The position numbers and the translations under genes are program-made. A DNA stretch of 54,444 nucleotides from Micromonospora acroterricola. Its GTDB lineage: Bacteria; Actinomycetota; Actinomycetes; Mycobacteriales; Micromonosporaceae. This document shows positions 28,390 to 35,423 of this stretch, piece by piece. The stretch is taken from positions 1 to 54,444 of the forward strand of contig NZ_QGKR01000140.1 in assembly GCF_003172955.1 (NCBI RefSeq), given 5' to 3'. Under the pieces are notes generated by a model. The model had not been told where the DNA came from and did no database searches. It worked only from the letters and a program-made list of their open reading frames with translations. The number at the start of each line of letters is the position of its first letter. Position 1 is the stretch's first letter.

Positions 28390-29241
28390 GTGAAGATCCT
28401 GTCCATCCAGTCGTCGGTCGCCTACGGCCACGTCGGCAACTCGGCGGCCGCCTTTCCCCTCCAGCGGCTCGGCCACGAGGTCTGGCCGGTGCTGACGGTT
28501 CACTTCTCCAACCACACGGGGTACGGCGCGTGGCGCGGGCCGCTGCTGGAACCGACCCAGGTGGCCGAGGTGATCGCCGGCATCGCGGACCGGGGGGTAC
28601 TCGGCAGCGCCGACGCGGTGCTCTCCGGCTACCAGGGTGACCCCGCGATGGGCGCGGTGATCCTCGACGCGGTGGACCAGGTCAAAGCCGCCAACCCGGC
28701 CGCGGTGTACTGCTGCGATCCGGTGATGGGCGACGAGGGCCGCGGGATGTTCGTCCGGCCCGGCATCCCCGAGTACATGCGGGACGTCGTGGTCCCGCGC
28801 GCCGACATCATCACCCCGAACCACTTCGAGCTGAACTTCCTCGCGGGCCGTGCGACGAACTCCCTCCCGGAGGTGCTGGAGGCGGTCGACGCGGTCCGCG
28901 CGACGGGGCCGCGGCACGTGCTGGTCACCAGCGTGCTCCACGGCGACGTGCCGGAGGGGTCCCTGGAGGTGGTGGCCGTCTCCGACGAGGGCGCCTGGGC
29001 GGTGACCACGCCGCTGCTGCCGATCAACCCGAACGGCGGCGGCGACGTCACCGCGGCGCTGTACCTCGCGCACCTGTGGACGACGGGCTCGCCCGCGACG
29101 GCGCTGGAACGCACCATCGCCTCCGTCTTCGCCGTCCTGGAGGCGACCCTGGCCGCGGGGACCCGGGAGATCCAGCTCATCGCGGCCCAGGACGCGATCG
29201 CCGCGCCGCCCACCAGGTTCGCCGCCCGCCGGCTGCGCTGA
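28390..29241 (+). CDS. pdxY: Pyridoxal kinase
   Basis: 283-residue ribokinase-fold enzyme phosphorylating pyridoxal to PLP. SSVAYGHVGNSAAAFPLQRL at the N-terminus, CCDPVMGDEGRGMFV, ITPNHFELNFLAG, and the anion-hole/catalytic segment NPNGGGDVTAALYLAH (GGGD in place of the commoner GTGD). GTG 28390 is preceded by GAGG. Its position after a PLP enzyme suggests supply of that cofactor, which is inference. Confidence 0.92.
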   Translation: MKILSIQSSVAYGHVGNSAAAFPLQRLGHEVWPVLTVHFSNHTGYGAWRGPLLEPTQVAEVIAGIADRGVLGSADAVLSGYQGDPAMGAVILDAVDQVKAANPAAVYCCDPVMGDEGRGMFVRPGIPEYMRDVVVPRADIITPNHFELNFLAGRATNSLPEVLEAVDAVRATGPRHVLVTSVLHGDVPEGSLEVVAVSDEGAWAVTTPLLPINPNGGGDVTAALYLAHLWTTGSPATALERTIASVFAVLEATLAAGTREIQLIAAQDAIAAPPTRFAARRLR

Positions 29242-29325
29242 CCTGGGCAACCGCCCCCGGCGGCGTCCCCGTTACCCGTAGTGTCGATCTGCGGTGACCG
29301 TGGACGGGCAGGGGCAGGGTGATCG

Positions 29326-30513
29326 ATGACAGCGGGCCGCGGCGCCGGGTCGGCGGTTCCCGGCCGGAGGAGTCCCGCGCATCCGGCGTTCCTGGAGCTG
29401 TTCTTCGATCTGGTCTACGTCTTCGCGCTGATCACCCTCACCGACAAGCTGGCCACCGAGCTGACCTGGACGGGCGCCGCCGAAACCCTGGTGCTGCTGC
29501 TCGGGTTCACGTTCATCTGGGCGCTGACGGCGTGGGGCGGTGACACGCTCGACCGTGCCCGGCCAGCGCTCCAGGTGCAGGTCATCGGGACACTGGCGGC
29601 GAGCCTGCTGTTGGCGGCCACGGTCCCTGACGCGTACGGCAGCCGGGGCCTGCTGTTCGCCGTCACCTACGTGGCGATCCACCTCGGCTCCAGCGTCTAC
29701 ATCCTGCTGGTCGTGCGGATGCCGTCCCCGCGTAGGCGGAACAGCCGGGTCCTGTTCTGGGAGGCCATCGCCGGGATCGGGTGGATCGGTGGGGCACTCG
29801 TCGACGGCACGGCTCGTCTGATGCTGTGGGCGGTGGCGGTCGCGATCGAGTACGCGGCGGCCGCCCTCGGCTGGCCCGTGCCGCGGCTGGGCCGTCTGCA
29901 CGCGGAGGAGTGGCGGTTGGCCGGCGAGCGGCTCTCCGAGCGGTACCGGCAGTTCGTGATCATCGCGCTGGGCGTGTCGATATTCTCGACCGCGGACACC
30001 TTCAGCGAGAGCGACTACACCGCCCCGCGGGTCTGGGCGCTCGTGGTCGTCTTCCTGATGGTGGTGCTGATGTGGCGCATCTACATCTATCGCGCCGGAG
30101 AACTGCTGACCGACGCGATCGCCAAGTCGACGAGGCCATCCCTGCTCGGCCAGTCCGCCGCGGTCACCCACCTGATCATGGTGGCCGGTATCGGGGGCGC
30201 GGCGGTCACCAGCACGCTCGTCGTCGATCGTCCGTTCGGCGAGACCCCGCCGTCCTGGGCCGCCGTCATCCTCGGCGGGCCAGCGCTCTTCCTGTTCGGC
30301 CGTGGGGTGCTCGACTACACCGTGTTCGGTCGGGTGTCCAGGTCGCGGCTGGCGGGTCTGATCCTGCTGGGTGCGGTGGCGTCGGTGACGTACCGGCTGC
30401 CGCCGCTCGCGGTCGCCCTCCTCGCCATGGTCGTTCTGGCCCTGGTCGCCGCCGCGAACCTGCTGAGCACCCGGGTGCACCCCCGGACGGCGGCGCCGCC
30501 GGCACTGCGCTGA
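29326..30513 (+). CDS. Low-temperature-requirement A (LtrA) family membrane protein
   Basis: 395 residues with many transmembrane helices. Family marks: HPAFLELFFDLVYVFALITL near the N-terminus, FTFIWALTAWGGDTLDRARP, and LSERYRQFVIIALGVSIFST. In the last of these the usual ExLGE-type acidic residue is not present (ALGVSI). Function of LtrA proteins is not established. ATG 29326 follows GGGGCAGGG. It lies tail to tail with a second LtrA gene, separated by only 23 bp. Confidence 0.88.
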   Translation: MTAGRGAGSAVPGRRSPAHPAFLELFFDLVYVFALITLTDKLATELTWTGAAETLVLLLGFTFIWALTAWGGDTLDRARPALQVQVIGTLAASLLLAATVPDAYGSRGLLFAVTYVAIHLGSSVYILLVVRMPSPRRRNSRVLFWEAIAGIGWIGGALVDGTARLMLWAVAVAIEYAAAALGWPVPRLGRLHAEEWRLAGERLSERYRQFVIIALGVSIFSTADTFSESDYTAPRVWALVVVFLMVVLMWRIYIYRAGELLTDAIAKSTRPSLLGQSAAVTHLIMVAGIGGAAVTSTLVVDRPFGETPPSWAAVILGGPALFLFGRGVLDYTVFGRVSRSRLAGLILLGAVASVTYRLPPLAVALLAMVVLALVAAANLLSTRVHPRTAAPPALR

Positions 30514-30536
30514 CCCGGTCCGGCCCGTGTCGGTGG

Positions 30537-31721
30537 TCATGCGGCGGGCAGCGGAGCGGTGCTCAGCCGCGAGCGCGGGGTCACGGTCTCGACGATCAGC
30601 GTGAGCAGCAGGACCAGGTTCGCCACGGCCATGACGGCGACCGGTGGCAGCAGCGGCATCGCGGGTGCGACGGCGCCCAGCACGACGATCCCGAGCACCC
30701 GTGGCCAGAGGATCCGACCGGTGACCACGACGTCGTACAGGCAGCCGCCGAGCAGGACCAGCGCGGGCCCGCCCAGGATCGCGACGATCCAGCTCCACGG
30801 CGCCTCGCCGAACGGACGGTCGATGACGAGCGAGTCGCTGGCCGAGATGACCACCACGCCCGACACCATGACCAGGTGGGTGTACGACGTGGCGGTCCCC
30901 GAGCGCACCCGCTCCACGGTCGAGACGGCGGTCGGCGCCAGCAACTGTCGTATCCGGTGGAAGTAGATCTGGAACAGCAGGAGCGCGTTGGTGAGCGCGA
31001 TCGTGCACGCGACCACCCGGCCGACCTCGAAGTCGCTGGCGGCCAACCCCATGCCGACGGTCAGGATCAACTCACCGAGCGAGATGATGAAGATCTGCCG
31101 GTGCCGTTCGGACAGGTGTGCGCCGGTGAAGATCTGGCTGGCGAGTTCGGTACGACCGAGCCGTGGCGTCGGCCAGCCGATCCGCGCCGACCCGAGGTCG
31201 ATCGCCACGGCGATCGACCAGAGCACCAGCCGGGCCGTGCCGTCCACGAACGCGCCGGCCACCCAGGGCCCGACGGTGACGCCGAACCAGAAGAAGACGC
31301 GGATGCTGCGGGCCTGGATCGGCCGGTTCACCCGGGTGCCGGGGATGAGGACCGAGTCCCGGGTTAGGTGGATCGCGAAGTACGCCGCGACGAAGAGCCA
31401 CCCGTACGCGCCGAAGGCCCGCGGGACCGCGACGGCCATCAACAGGGTGCCGAACATGACCACGAGAACGGTGGCCTGGATCAGTGGCAGCCGCGGGTTG
31501 AACAGGTCGGTGAGCCACGCGGTGAGCACCCAGACCCACCAGGCGGCGAGCAGCAGGACGGCCGTCTGCGCCGCGTTCCGAGCGCTGAGGTCGTTGGCCA
31601 GCCCGGCGGCGAGCCGGGAGAACATGAAGATGTAGACCAGGTCGAAGAAGAGTTCCAGGAACGTCGGAAACTCCGGCTCGCCGCGTCGGCGCAGAATCCG
31701 GGGTAGCGGAGTCGAGGTCAC
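30537..31721 (-). CDS. Low-temperature-requirement A (LtrA) family membrane protein, second copy
   Basis: 394 residues, polytopic. It shares with the convergent neighbour FPTFLELFFDLVYIFMFSRL, WVWVLTAWLTDLFNPRLP and LSERHRQIFIISLGELILTV, but keeps the classic SLGE motif that the neighbour lacks. Also similar are GWPTPRLGR and LVIDRPFGEAPWSW. Paralogy is therefore plain, with divergence at a conserved acidic residue. GTG 31721 is preceded by GGAGG with 8 nt between. Confidence 0.88.
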   Translation of the reverse strand: MTSTPLPRILRRRGEPEFPTFLELFFDLVYIFMFSRLAAGLANDLSARNAAQTAVLLLAAWWVWVLTAWLTDLFNPRLPLIQATVLVVMFGTLLMAVAVPRAFGAYGWLFVAAYFAIHLTRDSVLIPGTRVNRPIQARSIRVFFWFGVTVGPWVAGAFVDGTARLVLWSIAVAIDLGSARIGWPTPRLGRTELASQIFTGAHLSERHRQIFIISLGELILTVGMGLAASDFEVGRVVACTIALTNALLLFQIYFHRIRQLLAPTAVSTVERVRSGTATSYTHLVMVSGVVVISASDSLVIDRPFGEAPWSWIVAILGGPALVLLGGCLYDVVVTGRILWPRVLGIVVLGAVAPAMPLLPPVAVMAVANLVLLLTLIVETVTPRSRLSTAPLPAA

Positions 31722-31778
31722 GGCGTCTGCCTCCTGCGGGGACGCCCGACCGGGAGCGGAGGCGCTGGCAACCTGTCG

Positions 31779-31801
31779 AGGTTCCTGTCACCTCTGAACC
31801 T
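31779..31801. promoter_or_regulatory. Inverted repeat upstream of the second LtrA gene
   Basis: AGGTTC (31779-31784) and GAACCT (31796-31801), 11 nt apart, about 60 bp before the leftward start. They lie next to an AT-richer TACAAAACAG stretch. It is a candidate promoter/operator. Confidence 0.35.
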
Positions 31802-31835
31802 ACAAAACAGGACAGGCTCGGACACCCGAATGGGT

Positions 31836-31872
31836 CACAGGCAGCCTGTGCGGCAGGGCGGGTCCGCCCGCC
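31836..31872. terminator. Two small hairpins downstream of the TetR gene
   Basis: CACAGGC/GCCTGTG (31836-31850, 1-nt centre) and GGCGGG/CCCGCC (31857-31872, 4-nt loop) lie directly after the leftward TetR stop. Together they could end transcription before the LtrA promoter region. Confidence 0.4.
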
Positions 31873-32463
31873 TCAGGCGTCCGGGAGGAACCGGTCGGCG
31901 AGGGTACCTGCCGTCGCCGTGAGTTGGTCGATGCCGAGACCGGTGCGCCCCATGAACACGAGCCCCTGCTGCGCGGCGAGCAGTGCACGTGCGGTCTCGA
32001 TCGGGTCGGCGTCGGCCGGCAGGTCGCCTTCGCCCTGCGCTCGTACGACGCACTCGGCGACCAGTGCGGTGGTCGCCTCGTAGGTGCGGCGTGCCTCCGC
32101 CAGGACGTCGGGGTCGGTGGTGGCGAGCTCGCAGGTGCTGTTCGCCATGAGGCAACCACGGCGGGCGGCGGCTCCGCCCGGGTCGCTGACCGGCGCCATC
32201 ACGAACGCCCGCAGGGCGTCGAGGGCGCGGGGAGTGGAGGTCAGCATCTCCCGCAGGTAGCCGCCGCTGGTGTCGGTGTAGCTGCGCAGCGCCCGGAGGA
32301 AGAGCTGGTGCTTGTCGCCGAAGGCGCCGTAGAGGCTGCCCTTGCCCAGCCCGCTGACGCGCATGAGGTCCTCCAGCGAGGTCGCCGCGTAGCCGGCGTC
32401 CCAGAACTGGTCCCGGACGGCGCGCAGCACCTGCTCCTCGTCGAACTGTCGTGGCCTGGCCAT
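31873..32463 (-). CDS. TetR/AcrR-family regulator
   Basis: 196 residues starting MARPRQFDEEQVLRAVRDQF. The HTH is AATSLEDLMRVSGLGKGSLY then GAFGDKHQLFLRAL (residues about 25-60), and the C-terminal part carries the TetR_C-type segment ARRGCLMANSTCELA found in regulators of short-chain dehydrogenases and stress enzymes. It is divergent from an SDR gene, with two 16-bp operator copies between them, so autoregulation and control of the SDR are likely. Confidence 0.92.
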   Translation of the reverse strand: MARPRQFDEEQVLRAVRDQFWDAGYAATSLEDLMRVSGLGKGSLYGAFGDKHQLFLRALRSYTDTSGGYLREMLTSTPRALDALRAFVMAPVSDPGGAAARRGCLMANSTCELATTDPDVLAEARRTYEATTALVAECVVRAQGEGDLPADADPIETARALLAAQQGLVFMGRTGLGIDQLTATAGTLADRFLPDA

Positions 32464-32482
32464 GTGACCAGCGTAGCAATTA

Positions 32483-32498
32483 TTGACCGAGCGGTCCA
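32483..32498. promoter_or_regulatory. TetR operator, site 1
   Basis: TTGACCGAGCGGTCCA. Its core GACCG-AG-CGGTC is a perfect palindrome, and the element is repeated 28 bp away at 32511-32526, in the TetR-SDR gap. Confidence 0.7.
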
Positions 32499-32510
32499 CC
32501 AAGCCTATGG

Positions 32511-32526
32511 TGGACCGAGCAGTCAA
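32511..32526. promoter_or_regulatory. TetR operator, site 2
   Basis: TGGACCGAGCAGTCAA, a near copy of site 1. The two sites also form a larger dyad through TCCACCA/TGGTGGA. It lies 27 bp before the SDR start, where a bound repressor would block transcription. Confidence 0.68.
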
Positions 32527-32552
32527 GAATCCGATCGGTGGAGGAAACACTC

Positions 32553-33308
32553 ATGTCACAGCTTCTTCGAGGCAAGGTCGCACTCGTCACGGGCGGATCG
32601 CGCGGCCTCGGCGCCGCCACGGCCCGTTCCCTGGCCGACGAGGGCGCGGACGTCGCGATCACCTACGTCGGCTCGGCCGACAAAGCCGCCGAGGTCGTCG
32701 AGGAGTTGGCCGGCCGGGGCGTACGCGCCGCCGCCTTCCAGAATGACCAGGCGGACACCTCACGGGCGTCAGGGCTCATCGACGACGTCGTCGCCCGGTT
32801 CGGTGGCCTCGACATTCTGATCAACAACGCCGCGATCTCCGTGGAACAGGGTAGGAAGGTCGACGACCCGGAAGCGGACATCGCTGCCCTGGACCGGATG
32901 CACGCCACGAACTACACCGGGGTCATCGCGATCATCCGCGCGGCGGCGAAGGTGCTGCGCGACAACGGCCGCATCGTCTCCATCGGCTCCGGCATCGGCT
33001 CCCGGGTGGGCGTTCCCGGCCTCGCCGACTACGCCGCGACCAAGGCCGGGCTCGTCGGCTACACCAGGGGGATCTCCCGCGACCTGGCGCCACGCGGCAT
33101 CACCGTCAACATGGTGCAGGCCGGCCTGATGATGACCGGCATGGAGCCGCCGGACCCGGAGGTCGTCAAGACCCTGGTGTCGAGCCTCGCCATCCAGCGG
33201 TTCAGCGACCCCGCCGAGACCGCGGCGGCCATCACCTTCCTGGCGAGCCCCGCCGCCTCGTACGTCACCGGCGCCGTGCTCGACTCCAACGGCGGGTACA
33301 CCGCCTGA
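32553..33308 (+). CDS. SDR-family oxidoreductase (FabG-like)
   Basis: 251-residue classical short-chain dehydrogenase. Cofactor loop TGGSRGLG at residues 13-20, NNAA motif, catalytic Ser in SIGSGIGSR and Tyr/Lys in YAATK. The C-terminus SYVTGAVLDSNGGYTA is standard. Likely NADPH-dependent; substrate unknown. ATG 32553 sits behind GGAGGA. Induction by release of the divergent TetR is expected. Confidence 0.9.
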   Translation: MSQLLRGKVALVTGGSRGLGAATARSLADEGADVAITYVGSADKAAEVVEELAGRGVRAAAFQNDQADTSRASGLIDDVVARFGGLDILINNAAISVEQGRKVDDPEADIAALDRMHATNYTGVIAIIRAAAKVLRDNGRIVSIGSGIGSRVGVPGLADYAATKAGLVGYTRGISRDLAPRGITVNMVQAGLMMTGMEPPDPEVVKTLVSSLAIQRFSDPAETAAAITFLASPAASYVTGAVLDSNGGYTA

Positions 33309-33421
33309 GCGGGCCTGATCCCGCTGGGCGTCTCCGTGCGCGGTTGCCCGGATATACCGTGGGTCCGCCGCACTCCGTCCGTGCCATCGCCCCTCCGCAC
33401 CCCCCGGGAGACGTGAAAGAG

Positions 33422-34138
33422 ATGACCGCGTCCACCTTCCGCGCCCTGCACCACGGCCGCGCCGCCGGCGACCCGCTCGTCCTGCCCGGGCCGTGGGACG
33501 CGGCCAGCGCCCGCGCCTTCGCCGACGCCGGCTTCCCGGCGCTCGCCACACCGAGCGCCGGGATCGCCGCCTCGCTCGGCTACGAGGACGGCTCGACCCC
33601 GCCCGACGAGATGTTCGCGGCGGTGGCCAGGATCGTCCGGGCCGTCTCCGTGCCGGTGTCCGCCGACGTCGAGTGGGGTTACGGCCTGGCACCCGGGGAG
33701 CTGGTCGGGCGGCTCCTGGAGGCGGGCGCCGTGGGCTGCAACCTGGAGGACTCCGAGCACCACGCCACGCTCCGGGAGCCGCAGCGGCATGCGGACTGGC
33801 TGGCCGAGGTGCGGGCGGAGGCGGGTGACGCGCTCTTCATCAACGCCCGTGTGGACACCTTCCTGGTGGGGGCCGGTGACCCGGCCGACGCGGTGGCGCG
33901 TGCCCGCCTGTACGTGGCCGCCGGCGCCGACTGCGTCTACCCGCTCACGGCGCCGCCCGAGGTGTTCCCGGCCCTGCGGGAGGGCATCGAGGGCCCCATC
34001 AACATGGCGGCCGGAACCGACCGGGAGTCGGTGGCCGAGCTGGCGCGGCTGGGCGCCACGCGCATCACGTTCGGTCCGGGGATGCAGCGGTACGCGGTGC
34101 GGGCGATCGGCGAGCTGGCGGCGGGGCTGCGCGCCTGA
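33422..34138 (+). CDS. Isocitrate lyase/PEP mutase-family enzyme
   Basis: 238-residue alpha/beta-barrel of the PEP mutase/oxaloacetate-hydrolase group. LVLPGPWDAASARAFADAGF, ALATPSAGIAASLGYED, VPVSADVEWGYG (metal-binding acidic motif), and GCNLEDSEH, which replaces the usual NIED. INARVDTFL follows. It likely cleaves or rearranges a 2-oxo or 2-hydroxy acid; the exact reaction is unknown. ATG 33422 follows GAAAGAG. Confidence 0.85.
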   Translation: MTASTFRALHHGRAAGDPLVLPGPWDAASARAFADAGFPALATPSAGIAASLGYEDGSTPPDEMFAAVARIVRAVSVPVSADVEWGYGLAPGELVGRLLEAGAVGCNLEDSEHHATLREPQRHADWLAEVRAEAGDALFINARVDTFLVGAGDPADAVARARLYVAAGADCVYPLTAPPEVFPALREGIEGPINMAAGTDRESVAELARLGATRITFGPGMQRYAVRAIGELAAGLRA

Positions 34139-34175
34139 CGCCCAGCGATCCGGTCACCGGAGAGGCCCGGTAGAA

Positions 34176-34208
34176 ACCGGGGGTATATACGCGGTGTATA
34201 CCCCCGGT
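34176..34208. promoter_or_regulatory. PadR-type operator/promoter palindrome
   Basis: Perfect 12-bp arms, ACCGGGGGTATA (34176-34187) and its complement at 34197-34208, separated by 9 nt. The right half also repeats as GGTGTAT. It ends 13 bp before the PadR start and includes TATA-rich bases that could be the -10, so a bound repressor would shut the whole operon. Confidence 0.75.
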
Positions 34209-34221
34209 GTATGGTGCTCGC

Positions 34222-34746
34222 ATGAGCGTTCCTCTCACCCTCCTCGGCCTGCTCGACCGCGAGCCCAGCCACGGGTACGACCTCAAGCGCGAATACGACG
34301 CGTACTTCGGCCGCGGCAAGCCGCTGCCGTTCGGTCAGGTCTACTCGACCCTCAGCCGCCTGGCTCGTGACGGCAAGGTGGTGATCAGCGAGGTGGGGCC
34401 CGGGGAGGGACCCGACCGCAAGCGCTACATCATCACCGACCTGGGCGCGACCGAGGTCGAGCAGTGGCTGACCCAACCGGTCGAGCCCGAACCGCACCTG
34501 CAGACCGTCCTCTTCGCCAAGGTCGTGCTCGCGCTGATGCTGGACCGCCCCGCCGGCGAGTACCTCGACACGCAGCGCAGCGCGCACCTGCAGCGGATGC
34601 GCGAGCTCACCGAGATCAAGCGCGGTGGCAGCCTCGTCGACGCGCTGCTCGCCGATCACGGTCTGTACCACCTGGAGGCGGACCTCAGGTGGATCGAGAT
34701 GACCGGCGCCCGGCTGGACGCCCTGAAGAAAGCGGTACGGCAATGA
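34222..34746 (+). CDS. PadR-family transcriptional regulator
   Basis: 174 residues. Winged HTH: LTLLGLLDREPSHGYDLKRE, then FGQVYSTLSRLARDGKV, followed by the wing GPDRKRYIITDLGATEVEQW and a C-terminal helical Vir_act_alpha_C-type region. Regulators of this kind often sit first in the operon of the transporter they repress. Its stop overlaps the ATP-binding subunit start (ATGA). An operator palindrome lies directly upstream. Confidence 0.92.
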   Translation: MSVPLTLLGLLDREPSHGYDLKREYDAYFGRGKPLPFGQVYSTLSRLARDGKVVISEVGPGEGPDRKRYIITDLGATEVEQWLTQPVEPEPHLQTVLFAKVVLALMLDRPAGEYLDTQRSAHLQRMRELTEIKRGGSLVDALLADHGLYHLEADLRWIEMTGARLDALKKAVRQ

Positions 34747-35423
34747 CCATCGCGATCGAAGCGAGGGACGTCGTCTTCTCGTTCGGCCAGACACCCGCGC
34801 TCCGGGGCGCCAGCATCGCCGTGGACCCGGGAGAGATCGTCGCGATCATGGGGGCCAGCGGCTCCGGCAAGTCGACGTTGCTGCACTGCCTGGCCGGCAT
34901 CCTGGTTCCGGATTCCGGCGAGATCCTCTTCGACGGCGCTCGGGTCGACTCCATGACCGAGGCCCAGCGCAGCAGCCTGCGCCGGGACCGGTTCGGGTTC
35001 GTGTTCCAGTTCGGTCAGCTCGTCCCCGAGTTGACCACTGCGGAGAACGTGGCCCTGCCGCTGCTGCTGAGCGGCACCCGCCGGGCCGAGGCGCTGCGCA
35101 AGGCGTACGGCTGGTTCGAGCGGCTCGGCCTGGAAGGGCTGGAGCAGCGTCGGCCCGGCGAGCTCTCCGGAGGGCAGGCCCAGCGGGTCGCCCTCGCCCG
35201 AGGTCTGGTCGCCGGGCCGGAGGTCCTCTTCGCCGACGAGCCGACCGGTGCGCTCGACTCGCTCACCGGCGAGCAGGTCATGGACCTGCTGGTCACGGCG
35301 GCTCGTGAGCAGGGCACGACGGTCATCCTGGTCACCCACGAACCACGGGTCGCCGCGTACGCCGACCGTGAGGTCAGCGTGCGCGACGGTCGCGTGAACG
35401 CGCCGGACCGGATCGCGTCATGA
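34743..35423 (+). CDS. ABC transporter ATP-binding protein (MacB/LolD type)
   Basis: 226 residues. Walker A GASGSGKST, Q-loop FVFQFGQLVPELTTAEN, signature LSGGQAQRVALARGL, Walker B VLFADEPTGALDS, and H-loop THEPRVAAYA. Length and motifs fit the LolD/MacB class that powers FtsX-type permeases rather than classical importers. It overlaps both neighbours by 4 nt (ATGA), so regulator, ATPase and permease are translationally coupled. Confidence 0.95.
   Translation: MTIAIEARDVVFSFGQTPALRGASIAVDPGEIVAIMGASGSGKSTLLHCLAGILVPDSGEILFDGARVDSMTEAQRSSLRRDRFGFVFQFGQLVPELTTAENVALPLLLSGTRRAEALRKAYGWFERLGLEGLEQRRPGELSGGQAQRVALARGLVAGPEVLFADEPTGALDSLTGEQVMDLLVTAAREQGTTVILVTHEPRVAAYADREVSVRDGRVNAPDRIAS

Noticed and set aside
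33422..34138. Phosphonate biosynthesis (PEP mutase) cluster
   Set aside because: The enzyme lacks the exact PEP mutase signature and no phosphonopyruvate decarboxylase or related gene is nearby.
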